Shown one piece after another: positions 6,855 to 15,023 of a stretch of 64,000 nt of DNA (position 1 is its first letter; each line of letters opens with the position of its first letter). A program made the position numbers and the translations under genes. This DNA comes from Catonella massiliensis (lineage in GTDB: Bacteria > Bacillota > Clostridia > Lachnospirales > Lachnospiraceae), in contig NZ_JAEPRJ010000001.1 in NCBI RefSeq assembly GCF_016651435.1, positions 2,976,001 through 3,040,000 on the forward strand. The letters run 5' to 3'. A model generated the notes under the pieces. The model did not search any database. It saw only the letters and a program-made list of their open reading frames with translations, and was not told the DNA's origin.

Positions 6855-8741
6855 ATGAATAAGAAACAGAAAAAAATGCTCATCAGAATACTTATTACAA
6901 TAGTCCTTCTTGTGGCGCTGAACCTGCTCCACATTAAGGGAGTGATAAACTTAGGTCTCTACCTTGTGACATATGTCATAATCGGCTATGACATACTTAA
7001 AAAAGCAGGAATAGGGATGCTAAACAGGAGGGTATTTGATGATAACTTCCTGATGGTAGTTGCTACAATTGGAGCCTTTGCCTTGGCTATCTATGAGAAG
7101 AGTGCAGACTATAATGAGGCGATTGCAGTTATGCTGTTCTATCAGATAGGAGAGCTTTTCCAAAGCTATGCAGTGAGAAGGAGCCGTAAAAATATCAGCG
7201 AGCTTATGGACATCCGCCCTGACTATGCGAATCTTTTGGAAGACGGTCAGATTAGCCGGGTATCCCCTGATGAGGTAGCCATAGGAAGTGTAATTGTAGT
7301 TCAGCCCGGAGAAAAGGTACCTCTTGACGGCGTCATTATAGAGGGGAATTCAAGCCTCAATACCAGTGCACTCACAGGAGAGAGCCTGCCAAGAGATGTT
7401 AAAGAGGGTGATGAGATTATAAGTGGCTGTATTAATATAAATGGAGTGCTAAAGGTTAGTACAACCAAGGAGTTTGGTGAGTCTACAGTGTCTAAGATAC
7501 TGGAGCTTGTGGAGAATAGTGGGACTAGAAAGTCAAAGTCTGAGAAGTTCATTTCAAAGTTTGCAATGGTGTACACTCCTTTTGTATGCTATAGCGCACT
7601 TGCACTTGCTTTTATCCCTCCGCTTGTGAGAATGTTTTTCTTAAACCTTTCCCCTGACTTTGATGTATGGGTATATAGGGCACTTACCTTTCTTGTAATA
7701 AGCTGTCCCTGTGCCTTAGTAATAAGTGTACCTCTTAGCTTCTTTGCAGGAATAGGTGGTGCAAGCAAGGAGGGCATACTGGTAAAAGGCTCGAACTTCC
7801 TTGAAACCCTGTCTCAGACTAAGATTGTGGCCTTTGACAAGACAGGAACTCTGACTAAGGGAGTGTTTGAGGTGAGTGCAGTTCATCACAGTGAGATGGA
7901 AAATGCTAGGCTTATAGAGTATGCAGCCCTTGCAGAATGCGCCTCCTCCCACCCAATCAGCAAGAGCCTTAAAATGGCTTATGGAAAGGAAATTGACAGG
8001 TCTCGTGTGACGGATATCGAAGAGATAAGCGGAGAGGGAGTACTTGCAAAGGTTGACGGAAGTGATGTAGCTGTAGGCAATGGAAAGCTGATGGAGAGAC
8101 TTAATATTCCTTACCATGAATGTCATTTATCAGGAACCATAGTACATATGGCTATTAATGGAGAATACTCAGGACATATTGTAATATCTGACGTAGTGAA
8201 GCCTAATGCTAAGACCGCTATAGATGAGCTAAAAAAAGCCGGAGTAAGAAAGACAATAATGCTAACCGGAGACAGGAAGAAAGCTGCAGAGCAGGTGGCA
8301 GAGCTTCTTAGTGTAGACGAGGTATACAGCGAGCTTCTTCCTGCAGACAAGGTATCAAAGGTTGAAGAGCTTTTGAGTGGGAAGTCAGACAGGGAAAAGC
8401 TTGCCTTTGTGGGTGATGGAATAAACGATGCTCCTGTGCTTACAAGGGCAGACATAGGTATAGCCATGGGTGCTATGGGCTCAGATGCTGCGATAGAGGC
8501 AGCAGATGTAGTGCTGATGGATGACAACCCTATGCAGATAGCAAAGGCAATTAAAATCTCCAAAAAATGCCTTGGAATAGTGTATCAGAACATTGTATTT
8601 GCACTTGTAATCAAGTTTGGCTGTCTCTTCCTTGGTGCTATAGGAATAGCAAATATGTGGTTTGCAATCTTTGCTGATGTAGGTGTAATGGTGATTGCGG
8701 TGTTAAATGCTATAAGGGCTTTGAGGGTTAAGGATTTGTAG
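6855..8741 (+). CDS. P1B-type heavy-metal-translocating ATPase (Zn/Cd/Pb type)
   Basis: A 628-residue membrane pump. It has the actuator motif TGES, the metal-site CPC in transmembrane segment 6 (Cys284-Pro-Cys286), the phosphorylated Asp328 in DKTGTLT, the HP motif (His366-Pro367) and GDGINDAP near residue 525. The last two transmembrane segments carry a Lys (ALVIKFG) and an Asp (FADVGVM), the pattern of P1B-2 exporters of Zn, Cd and Pb (ZntA/CadA). There is no N-terminal metal-binding domain; that role is probably taken by the 72-aa HMA protein upstream. The specificity is inferred from motifs. Confidence 0.93.
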   Translation: MNKKQKKMLIRILITIVLLVALNLLHIKGVINLGLYLVTYVIIGYDILKKAGIGMLNRRVFDDNFLMVVATIGAFALAIYEKSADYNEAIAVMLFYQIGELFQSYAVRRSRKNISELMDIRPDYANLLEDGQISRVSPDEVAIGSVIVVQPGEKVPLDGVIIEGNSSLNTSALTGESLPRDVKEGDEIISGCININGVLKVSTTKEFGESTVSKILELVENSGTRKSKSEKFISKFAMVYTPFVCYSALALAFIPPLVRMFFLNLSPDFDVWVYRALTFLVISCPCALVISVPLSFFAGIGGASKEGILVKGSNFLETLSQTKIVAFDKTGTLTKGVFEVSAVHHSEMENARLIEYAALAECASSHPISKSLKMAYGKEIDRSRVTDIEEISGEGVLAKVDGSDVAVGNGKLMERLNIPYHECHLSGTIVHMAINGEYSGHIVISDVVKPNAKTAIDELKKAGVRKTIMLTGDRKKAAEQVAELLSVDEVYSELLPADKVSKVEELLSGKSDREKLAFVGDGINDAPVLTRADIGIAMGAMGSDAAIEAADVVLMDDNPMQIAKAIKISKKCLGIVYQNIVFALVIKFGCLFLGAIGIANMWFAIFADVGVMVIAVLNAIRALRVKDL

Positions 8742-8751
8742 AATATAGAAG

Positions 8752-8783
8752 ACTTCTATCCGTGAAAAGCAAGGGATAGAAGT
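8752..8783. terminator. Bidirectional terminator hairpin
   Basis: Perfect 10-base arms ACTTCTATCC / GGATAGAAGT, between the convergent ATPase and esterase genes. Confidence 0.7.
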
Positions 8784-8815
8784 TTCTTCACATTTTGTTA
8801 TTCAGCCATATCTAT

Positions 8816-9631
8816 TTACCCTAACTGCTGAAGCCAGTCACAGGATAGCTCCATCCAGTCCTCACAGCGTTTGTTTATACCGGAACTTGTTCCCTTGGCG
8901 GCAGTCTCCTCATTTGCAAGGGCAAGACCATGTTCGCCTGTCGGGAAAATATGCAGCTCAACGGACACTTTGTTGTTTATCAGTGCTTCAGCAAATAAAA
9001 GAGAGTTCTGCACAGGAACAGCGGAATCAGTCAGTGTATGCCAAATAAATGTCGGAGGAACATTGGCGGTGACTTGATTTTCTAAGCTTAGGAGTTCTTT
9101 AAGCTCAGGGCTCTCCTTTTTGCCCATGAGGTTTGTGATACTGCCTCCATGAGTCTTTGTACCTGAAGTTATAACGGGATATGAGAGAATAAGCCCATTT
9201 GGCCTGATATCTTCACAGGATAAACCTGTTTCCTTACTTAGCCACTCTTTATCCCAAAACACACCAAGACTTGCAGCAAGATGCCCTCCTGCGGAAAAAC
9301 CGACAATTACAATTTTATCTTTATTTACATGATATTCTTTTGCATGCTCTCTTATATGAGCAACGCTTATGGCAAGCTCACACAATGCTTGAGGGAATTC
9401 AGCCGGGGCAACGCTGTATCTAAGAACGCAGGCGTGAAAGCCTCTTGCAAGATACTGAATAGCTACTGCCTCTGCCTCTCTGTCAGAAGTGAAACCATAG
9501 CCTCCACCCGGACATATTAAGGCTAAAGGCCTTTCTCTGTATATATCGATTTCCTTCGAATTATCAAGCAGATAGGTATAAAGTTTAGCCTCACTACCAT
9601 TTACTTTGATTGGAATAGTCTGATTTAACAT
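8816..9631 (-). CDS. Alpha/beta hydrolase, carbohydrate-esterase-like
   Basis: A 271-residue cytoplasmic hydrolase. It has an oxyanion loop GGGYGF, the nucleophile Ser113 in GFSAGGH, an Asp in TDSAVPV and a His in GEHGL, a complete catalytic triad in the usual order. The layout matches bacterial acetyl-xylan/feruloyl-esterase-like and BD-FAE-type proteins of gut Firmicutes. It is a single gene with an AGGAGG ribosome binding site and the bidirectional terminator after it. The substrate is not determined by sequence. Confidence 0.87.
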   Translation of the reverse strand: MLNQTIPIKVNGSEAKLYTYLLDNSKEIDIYRERPLALICPGGGYGFTSDREAEAVAIQYLARGFHACVLRYSVAPAEFPQALCELAISVAHIREHAKEYHVNKDKIVIVGFSAGGHLAASLGVFWDKEWLSKETGLSCEDIRPNGLILSYPVITSGTKTHGGSITNLMGKKESPELKELLSLENQVTANVPPTFIWHTLTDSAVPVQNSLLFAEALINNKVSVELHIFPTGEHGLALANEETAAKGTSSGINKRCEDWMELSCDWLQQLG

Positions 9632-9727
9632 AATCTTTTACCTCCTGGTTTATATCTATACCATCTTTAAGTGAATAATAGTCTTTTTAGCTTATGGTGT
9701 CAACTACAGACATATCTGAGGTGAACT

Positions 9728-9794
9728 GAAAAAGTAAGTTCCACATCTAGGCTTCTTTATTTATATTCAAGTTAAGACTGGAACTTACTTTTTC
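9728..9794. repeat. 67-bp inverted repeat
   Basis: Perfect 15-base arms GAAAAAGTAAGTTCC / GGAACTTACTTTTTC separated by 37 bases. The arms resemble the iterons at 11375-11478. The rest of 9632-9960 has no reading frame I support. Confidence 0.6.
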
Positions 9795-9960
9795 TAAATT
9801 TAAAAAATATTTCTGAGTAAATATGTACTTTGTCAGAAAAAAATGTTATAATCAGCCTTACAAGAATAGATTTCTCTTATTTACCGCATAGCAAACAGGA
9901 GCCGAGGATACATTCCAGAATCCGGAATAAGTAACTTCCGCCCCCTCCCTTATTGTGGTA

Positions 9961-11347
9961 TGAGAACTCATCTTGTAACCGGAAATACCGGTTTATCTCT
10001 TTAGGAGCTTAGGGGTTAGGGTAATTTCATCTGGGGAAATTTTTTGTATTCCTAAGCTCTTTAATATTTTTTTGCCATATTGAAACGCAAAAACATCATA
10101 AGGGCTCCTGTTTCCAAACTTCGCTCTAGAATAAGAATTGATATGGCTCATCATTAGGTTTATGTCTTCTTGTGTGTAATTACTAAAGTCCACACCTTTT
10201 GGTATTATTCTTCTTATCATTTCATGATTATTTTCACAACCGCCTTTCTGATAAGGAGAGGCAGGATTACAGTAAAATACCCTAAGCCTTCTATTTCCCT
10301 GCATATCGTATTCAAGTGCTTCAGGATTTGAGAACTCACTTCCGTTATCAAGGAGCAGTACATAGAATATTTTCCCGAAAATGTCCGACCTAAGCTCAAT
10401 GTAGAGCTTTTCAAATATATGTGTAACAGATCTGGCATCATTGTAGTCTCTAAGAAAAGCAAGCTGTAAGTTCTGCTGTACGAAGAATAGCGTAAGAAGT
10501 ACCTTACCACCTTTTTTTCCTTCCACACTGTCACCTTCACATATGATAGAGTCAGGGTGTTCGTTTATATATTTCACAAAGTCTTTGTAAGTCCTGCCGT
10601 TTCTGCAGCCCTTGTCTACCTTTAATGTCTTGCTTTTATTTTTTCTTGGACTCATTCTTACAGTGCGTGGCATATCAATGTTTCTGGCGGTAAACAGGCT
10701 GTTGTTAACATATGAATAAAGTGTTTTATCAGAAATCATGATTTCATCGGAATGGTTATTAAAAATATGTCTTATGGACTGTCCTTTTAGCAAAAGCGGA
10801 CTCACTATTCCGTCTAAATGTTTAATTTCTTCCACGGTTATGTTAACACCTGTTCTTGACACGGATAATGTTTTCCTGTACCTGTTATCTGCCTCCTTTG
10901 CCCTATAAAATCTTTTTTCCAGACGGCACTTATTTCTATCTTGGCATCCGTTACATACATAAGGTGGCTTAAGTAGAAGAGGACAGATGCGTTTAACGTA
11001 CTCATCACATAACGGTATACATTTACCACAGCTCATGCAGTTCCTGCTTTTGCTTAAACATCTGCCGCAGGTGTGCTTCTTTGTGCAGGTTTTTTCTGCC
11101 GCTTTTATGCAGTCATTAAAAGACCTCCCATACCCGCCTTTTTGTTCAATAATTATATTTTTCCTTATTTCTTTAGAAATGGTCGTACTATCTTTTCCTA
11201 AGGCCTGCGCAATACTATTGAAACTTAATTTTTTAGCCAGCATAACCTCTATATCGGAACGCATGCCTAAAGAAAGATGTAAATATTTGCTCATAGTTAA
11301 AAACTCCTTTGGTTTATAATATATAACCCTAACCTAATGAGTTCTCA
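9961..11347 (-). mobile_element. IS30-family insertion sequence
   Basis: The element runs between inverted ends TGAGAACTCAT (9961-9971) and ATGAGTTCTCA (11337-11347), about 1387 bp, with one transposase gene. No clear target duplication is seen at the immediate flanks, which may mean that a flank was later rearranged. Confidence 0.75.
9993..11294 (-). CDS. IS30-family transposase with Cys-rich insert
   Basis: A 433-residue intact transposase. It has an N-terminal helix-turn-helix (SFNSIAQALGKDSTTISKEI), then a Cys-rich region of about 60 residues with paired CxxC motifs (residues 68-125) that is probably a zinc-binding insert. The DDE catalytic core follows: Asp in EGDSVEGKKG, Asp in LLDNGSEF, Glu in GGCENNHEMIRRIIPKG, the latter being an IS30 signature. 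It fills the element at 9961-11347. Confidence 0.92.
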   Translation of the reverse strand: MSKYLHLSLGMRSDIEVMLAKKLSFNSIAQALGKDSTTISKEIRKNIIIEQKGGYGRSFNDCIKAAEKTCTKKHTCGRCLSKSRNCMSCGKCIPLCDEYVKRICPLLLKPPYVCNGCQDRNKCRLEKRFYRAKEADNRYRKTLSVSRTGVNITVEEIKHLDGIVSPLLLKGQSIRHIFNNHSDEIMISDKTLYSYVNNSLFTARNIDMPRTVRMSPRKNKSKTLKVDKGCRNGRTYKDFVKYINEHPDSIICEGDSVEGKKGGKVLLTLFFVQQNLQLAFLRDYNDARSVTHIFEKLYIELRSDIFGKIFYVLLLDNGSEFSNPEALEYDMQGNRRLRVFYCNPASPYQKGGCENNHEMIRRIIPKGVDFSNYTQEDINLMMSHINSYSRAKFGNRSPYDVFAFQYGKKILKSLGIQKISPDEITLTPKLLKR

Positions 11348-11374
11348 CACTATATATATTTTAAATATGTAATC

Positions 11375-11478
11375 AGTAAAGTCCATAGGTATAAATGCAA
11401 TCTTTAGAATTAGTAAAGTCCAGTGAGTTAATCATGGTATTTAGAATAAGTAAAATCCATACTAATGCGGACTTTACT
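11375..11478. repeat. Iteron array, three direct repeats with 37-bp period plus one inverted copy
   Basis: AGTAAAGTCC at 11375 and 11412 and AGTAAAATCC at 11449 are spaced exactly 37 bases apart. The two later copies share the longer core TTTAGAATNAGTAAARTCCA with about 17 variable bases between. The inverse GGACTTTACT is at 11469-11478. The array is too short and too degenerate to be a CRISPR; it looks like protein-binding iterons at an element end. Confidence 0.6.
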
Positions 11479-11568
11479 TTTTCAAATAACACAGACATAT
11501 CTGATTTTTAATTTCTCTTGACTTTGCGTCCCTGCCTTATTATAATAGTTGAGGTGGCAAGGCCATTT

Positions 11569-11640
11569 GTTCCCTTAGTTAAATGGATATAACAAGCGCC
11601 TCCTAAGCACTAGTTGTGGGTTCGATTCCCGCAGGGAACA
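11569..11640 (+). tRNA. tRNA-Arg (anticodon CCU)
   Basis: A cloverleaf can be drawn: acceptor GTTCCCT / AGGGAAC, D arm GTTA / TAAC, anticodon loop CTCCTAA (anticodon CCT), T arm GTGGG-TTCGATT-CCCGC, discriminator A and no encoded CCA. One C-A mismatch in the anticodon stem is unusual. The 3' end is repeated at 25504 and 27523, so this gene is probably an integration target. Confidence 0.85.
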
Positions 11641-11651
11641 TTTATTGTAAG

Positions 11652-11683
11652 CGGTAATGAAGATAAGATTATTACCGTTTTTT
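11652..11683 (+). terminator. Terminator of tRNA-Arg
   Basis: CGGTAAT / ATTACCG stem followed by TTTTTT. The copy at 25537-25570 keeps the stem through G-U pairs. The remaining bases to 11830 contain no gene. Confidence 0.7.
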
Positions 11684-11830
11684 CATGCAAAACTTATATT
11701 TATGATTCGGCACTTCGGCTGGCACCTGGAATGACAGCCAGATGTCCCTCAAGGTGTCCACTAAAAGAAGGTATTTTGATACAGTTATGATGAATAGTTT
11801 CAACTTTGCAACAGATTTAAGGAGATTGAG

Positions 11831-12337
11831 ATGAATTTAAAAAGTAATAATTATCCAACCATTGAATATGAAAAAGGAGAAGAAATTTTTTTGTCACCAG
11901 AGGAAATTAATAGTTCTTTTTACTTTGATGTTGAAGAGGAATTAACCTCAAATGATGAAGCTATGGCGATTGTAGCCTCTATTATAGATGAAGTGGATAC
12001 ATTAGTAGAAGCAGCTAAAGATTTTTTGAAAAATACATTATCGAATGAGGAAAATGAATACTATGGCACTGTTGCATATTTTATGGAATATCATAGAGAT
12101 GAAATGGATGCTGATACGGTATTGGAGCTGTTTCCTTCAAGTAATGTTGATACAATAACATTTATAGAAATGGTAGATTTTTTAAAAATGATACGTTTTG
12201 GGAGCTTAATTGATAATAAAACAAATCAGCAAGCTTTTATTATGGATTTAAGTTTTAATCCGGAATTAACAGATGAACTGATGGTTATTTATTTTAATTT
12301 AGAAAAACAGGTATTTTATGTAACACATGAAAGTTAA
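11831..12337 (+). CDS. DUF2004-like immunity-type protein (copy 1)
   Basis: A 168-residue acidic soluble protein. The segment YYGTVAYFMEYHRDEM in the middle and the ending with LTDELMVIYFNLE and THES resemble the DUF2004 group of small immunity-like proteins; the family link is from memory and tentative. A ribosome binding site AAGGAG precedes the ATG. A nearly identical copy at 27603-28109 differs by only a handful of residues (for example Thr11 to Ser, Ile51 to Met), so the duplication is recent. It lies just downstream of tRNA-Arg, as its copy lies just downstream of a tRNA 3'-end fragment. No toxin gene is adjacent. Confidence 0.65.
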   Translation: MNLKSNNYPTIEYEKGEEIFLSPEEINSSFYFDVEEELTSNDEAMAIVASIIDEVDTLVEAAKDFLKNTLSNEENEYYGTVAYFMEYHRDEMDADTVLELFPSSNVDTITFIEMVDFLKMIRFGSLIDNKTNQQAFIMDLSFNPELTDELMVIYFNLEKQVFYVTHES

Positions 12338-12377
12338 TCTAAATAAAAAATAGATAACAGTCATCATATAATATTTC

Positions 12378-12412
12378 AAAAAACAGTAAATCAAATTGGT
12401 TTACTGTTTTTT
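12378..12412 (+). terminator. Strong terminator of copy 1, running into the broken sigma factor gene
   Basis: Perfect 13-base arms AAAAAACAGTAAA / TTTACTGTTTTTT with a 9-base loop. The right arm abuts the first codons that still match an ECF sigma factor (about 12414). Confidence 0.75.
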
Positions 12413-12553
12413 GTTGCACAAGACCTTCTTAAGAATAATTCTGATGCAGAAGAATGTGAGAATGACACCTACTTAGGATTATGGAAGTCAATACCGCCAG
12501 CAGAGCCTAAAAACTTTAAAGCATTTTGTCTTAAGATAACAAGAAACCTTGCC

Positions 12554-12880
12554 ATGAAAAAACTTGATTATTATCGGGCAGAGAAGCGGGACTTTGCTAA
12601 AACAATATATTATGAGGATGTATTAAATGAAGTTTCTGATTTAGAACTTCATATAAGGGATGACAAAGAATCTGATTTGTCACAATGCATAGATGAGTTT
12701 CTTGGAAGATTGAAAAAGAAAAAGAGGATAATCTTTGTTTTAAGGTATTGGCAGCTGATGAGTGTAAAAGAAATTACAGAAGAGTGTGGAATGTCAAAAA
12801 GTCAGGTAGAAACTATACTTTGCAGAATCAGAAAGCAATTAGGGAGCTGGTTGATAGAAAGGAAGTTTTATCATGAGTGA
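12554..12880 (+). CDS. ECF-type sigma-70 factor, 5'-truncated
   Basis: From the first ATG the product has 108 residues and contains sigma region 4 (VLRYWQLMSVKEITEECGMSKSQVET, a helix-turn-helix). In the same frame, similarity to sigma region 2 continues upstream without stop to about 12414 (DAEECENDTYLGLW, then KAFCLKITRNLAM), so the start codon and first 30 or so residues have been lost and replaced by the terminator of the preceding gene. It overlaps the DUF4179 anti-sigma gene by 8 bases, the normal coupled arrangement. It is probably non-functional or translated only from an internal start. Confidence 0.75.
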   Translation: MKKLDYYRAEKRDFAKTIYYEDVLNEVSDLELHIRDDKESDLSQCIDEFLGRLKKKKRIIFVLRYWQLMSVKEITEECGMSKSQVETILCRIRKQLGSWLIERKFYHE

Positions 12881-13904
12881 TTATAAATTTCTCAATGCTG
12901 TGGGAAATATCAGTGATGAATATTTGTTGGAGGCATTGTCTTATCGTGAAAGAAAAAAGATGGTTAAATATTTTAGCAAAGCAGCCGCAGCTATTTTGTT
13001 GGCAATAATTATTACAGGACTATCACTTAATGTGTTTATGCCGATATATGCAAGAAATCTTCCTTTTGTCGGAAATGCGTTTGCTTTTATCCAAGACAGG
13101 CTTCATACAGGTGGTGCGTACTCGAACTATGCCTTTAAGATAGGAGACAAAGTTACTGATAATGGAATAACCATGACAATGTCGGAAGCATACTGTGATG
13201 GTGTTAATTTATATGTAAGCTTTGTTATAGAAAGTGAAACTGCTTTTGACACATGGACAACAGATGAATATATAAAAAGCCAGTTAAACTATGATGGAAC
13301 AATGTATATTGAGAGCAGTGAGGGACGAAAGCCACTGAATGATTCCGGCTTAACCGGTTTAGAAGGTAAGTTTACAGATGCTTTTACTTTTGTAGGTGTA
13401 AAATCTTTTTCGTTAAGTGGGGCTGTTTTTCCGGATAAGTTTATGCTTGATATGAAAATAAACTCTGTAAGCTTAATTACCGGAAAGGCAGACACAGAGT
13501 ATGTAAAAGGGGATTGGCATTTTGCTCCGTCAATAAATGTAAATTCGGGTGATGTTGTAACTTATGAAATTAATAAAGAGGCAAAAGGCCATACTATTGA
13601 TAAGATTGTTGTTACTCCGATCTATGTAACAATATACACCTCTTATCCTGATATTTATGGTGACACAACGAGTTATGAAGTCCGGACTTATACAGATGGA
13701 TATGCAGATGAAGATATATCAAGTCAGGGAGAATATGGTCGTACTTCCGGTATTACACAGATTCCAAGAATCCGCGTAAATAATGACCTGCATATATATG
13801 TGGTAGACAGCCCTACTTTAGGTGAGGACGGTTTAGCCTGTGGGACACAAAAAGTATCAGAGGAAAACGCTATAGTTTCAGCTGATATTACGATAGATAA
13901 ATAG
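12873..13904 (+). CDS. DUF4179 anti-sigma factor
   Basis: A 343-residue membrane protein. A short cytoplasmic part (1-35) would bind the sigma factor; one transmembrane helix lies at about 37-58; the rest is an extracellular beta-rich DUF4179 region with Thr/Ser-rich strands. It overlaps the sigma gene directly upstream. Because that sigma factor has lost its N-terminus, the anti-sigma may be an orphan. Two fragments of a second copy lie at 28209-28294 and 28755-28862. Confidence 0.85.
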   Translation: MSDYKFLNAVGNISDEYLLEALSYRERKKMVKYFSKAAAAILLAIIITGLSLNVFMPIYARNLPFVGNAFAFIQDRLHTGGAYSNYAFKIGDKVTDNGITMTMSEAYCDGVNLYVSFVIESETAFDTWTTDEYIKSQLNYDGTMYIESSEGRKPLNDSGLTGLEGKFTDAFTFVGVKSFSLSGAVFPDKFMLDMKINSVSLITGKADTEYVKGDWHFAPSINVNSGDVVTYEINKEAKGHTIDKIVVTPIYVTIYTSYPDIYGDTTSYEVRTYTDGYADEDISSQGEYGRTSGITQIPRIRVNNDLHIYVVDSPTLGEDGLACGTQKVSEENAIVSADITIDK

Positions 13905-13971
13905 AGGATTGTAAATGAATGTATATAGAAATGGTAAATAGAATATAATAAACTTATGGTAGATAAAGTAA

Positions 13972-14015
13972 TATACCCGGTATAGTAGGCTTTAATAAGC
14001 TATTATACTGGGTAT
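13972..14015. terminator. Hairpin between convergent genes
   Basis: ATACCCGGTATA pairs with TATACTGGGTAT (one G-T), loop of about 18 bases, between the DUF4179 gene and the AbiEi-like gene. No long T-run follows, so terminator strength is uncertain. Confidence 0.5.
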
Positions 14016-14048
14016 ATATTTATCATATGAATATATCAATATGGAGTT

Positions 14049-14705
14049 TCATAGTGCATAGCCTCCTTCTCCTGCTGTATGTGCAAGCTGAATTACTGTA
14101 TTTTTATTATAATAACGGTCTGCTAAGAACAGAAGCTTTTCATATTGCAGCTTAAGTTTGTGTATATGGCTGGCAATAACGGAATACGGATGTTCTGCAT
14201 CAATGGGAGCTTTATCCAAAAGCTCAAGCGTATCAAGCGTCTGTAAATATGATTTATTCTCAGCAGTAATCTCCGCTTTTGGAGGACGGATTGTTACTCC
14301 CAATTTTTTATCCATGCGAGTACAATCTTTTGCCATATTAGTGGCAATAACACGCTCTTTTGGCATTTGTGTTGCAAGCCCTATATCATGAAGGAGGGCA
14401 AATCCAGTCTCATATCCTTTGTCTGGTAGCAAATACTTATCAGCTATCAGGCTCTCTTTGTTGATTCCTCTTTCTCCAAACGGAGTGGTAACTGTTCTGA
14501 AATAAATTCCTTTCTGGTAGAATCTGAGCTCAGGAATCACTTTAGAATCCATAATGCGTTTCATTGCCACAGCAGTTGCTGCTACAGCATCTTTATCTTT
14601 CAAATTAAATTTTTCTGCTAATGAAGCAGCAATTATCTTTGTATATATTGGCATTCCAATCGGCTTTTGCAATAAAAGCTCACGAATATAGTCTGTATAA
14701 GTCAT
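14049..14705 (-). CDS. AbiEi-like antitoxin/DNA-binding protein (DUF6088-like), orphan
   Basis: A 218-residue protein. The N-terminal part is a winged-helix-like region with FYQKGIYFRT, followed by FGERGI and a YETGFALLHDIGL segment and VIATN, the order of conserved motifs in AbiEi-type type IV antitoxins and DUF6088 proteins. No AbiEii nucleotidyltransferase toxin follows; the next gene is convergent. It is therefore an orphan antitoxin or a regulator. A palindromic site about 100 bases upstream (14803-14840) would suit the autoregulation known for AbiEi. A fragment of a second copy is at 28299-28377. Confidence 0.72.
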   Translation of the reverse strand: MTYTDYIRELLLQKPIGMPIYTKIIAASLAEKFNLKDKDAVAATAVAMKRIMDSKVIPELRFYQKGIYFRTVTTPFGERGINKESLIADKYLLPDKGYETGFALLHDIGLATQMPKERVIATNMAKDCTRMDKKLGVTIRPPKAEITAENKSYLQTLDTLELLDKAPIDAEHPYSVIASHIHKLKLQYEKLLFLADRYYNKNTVIQLAHTAGEGGYAL

Positions 14706-14802
14706 AAATTATCCACCTCACTTTGATATGTTTGATGCGAAATATAACAATATAATATGTAAATATTATATCACAATTACAAGATATTTCAACAATGAAT
14801 TT

Positions 14803-14840
14803 CATAAGTGACACGAAATGTCACTTATGATGTCACTTAT
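14803..14840. promoter_or_regulatory. Triple half-site operator upstream of the AbiEi-like gene
   Basis: CATAAGTGACA and TGTCACTTATG form a perfect 11-base-arm inverted repeat (14803-14829), and a third half-site TGTCACTTAT follows at 14831-14840 as a direct repeat. This is likely a repressor binding site. Confidence 0.6.
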
Positions 14841-14872
14841 CAGAATAAGATAATGCTATTTAAAATATTTAA

Positions 14873-14919
14873 ATAATGGTCAAAACCCCATAGACCTCCG
14901 ACCTGTTACACGCTATAAT
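14873..14919. repeat. 47-bp island-end repeat, copy 1
   Basis: ATAATGGTCAAAACC followed by a GAC-TCCGACCT core and ACGCTATAAT. It recurs at 25179-25225 and 27320-27366, where it precedes the tRNA 3'-end copies by about 300 and 200 bases. Here it is followed by a transposase remnant instead. Confidence 0.6.
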
Positions 14920-14945
14920 CCCGTTTTCGACAGTAAAAAAATATT

Positions 14946-14990
14946 AAAAGGCGTAAACCCTTGAAAATTAAAGGATATTACGCCTTTTTA
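14946..14990 (-). terminator. Terminator of the IS1634-like fragment
   Basis: AAAAGGCGTAA / TTACGCCTTTT, perfect 11-base arms, directly after the transposase fragment read on the minus strand. Confidence 0.65.
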
Positions 14991-15023
14991 AGTGCTGTAA
15001 AAATGTTGTATCCAAAGCTTATC

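Larger units (their letters stand above)
9706..11504. mobile_element. Relic of an iteron-ended element containing an IS30-family IS
   Basis: The stretch is bounded by the same 14-base sequence ACAGACATATCTGA (9706-9719 and 11491-11504). Just inside lie inverted copies of a sequence containing TGAAAAAGTAA and ending TCC, with further copies of the AGTAAAGTCC-type iteron inward on both sides (9728-9794; 11375-11478). This is the layout expected for a transposon with repeated end sequences. Its own genes are gone and only the nested IS30 element remains. Without a search the family cannot be named. Confidence 0.4.

Noticed and set aside
7716..8563. Minus-strand frames inside the P-type ATPase gene
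   Set aside because: Shadows of a strongly conserved gene on the other strand; the products look like nothing known.
11375..11478. CRISPR array
   Set aside because: Only three short, uneven repeats with one inverted copy and no cas genes; it fits iterons of an element end better.
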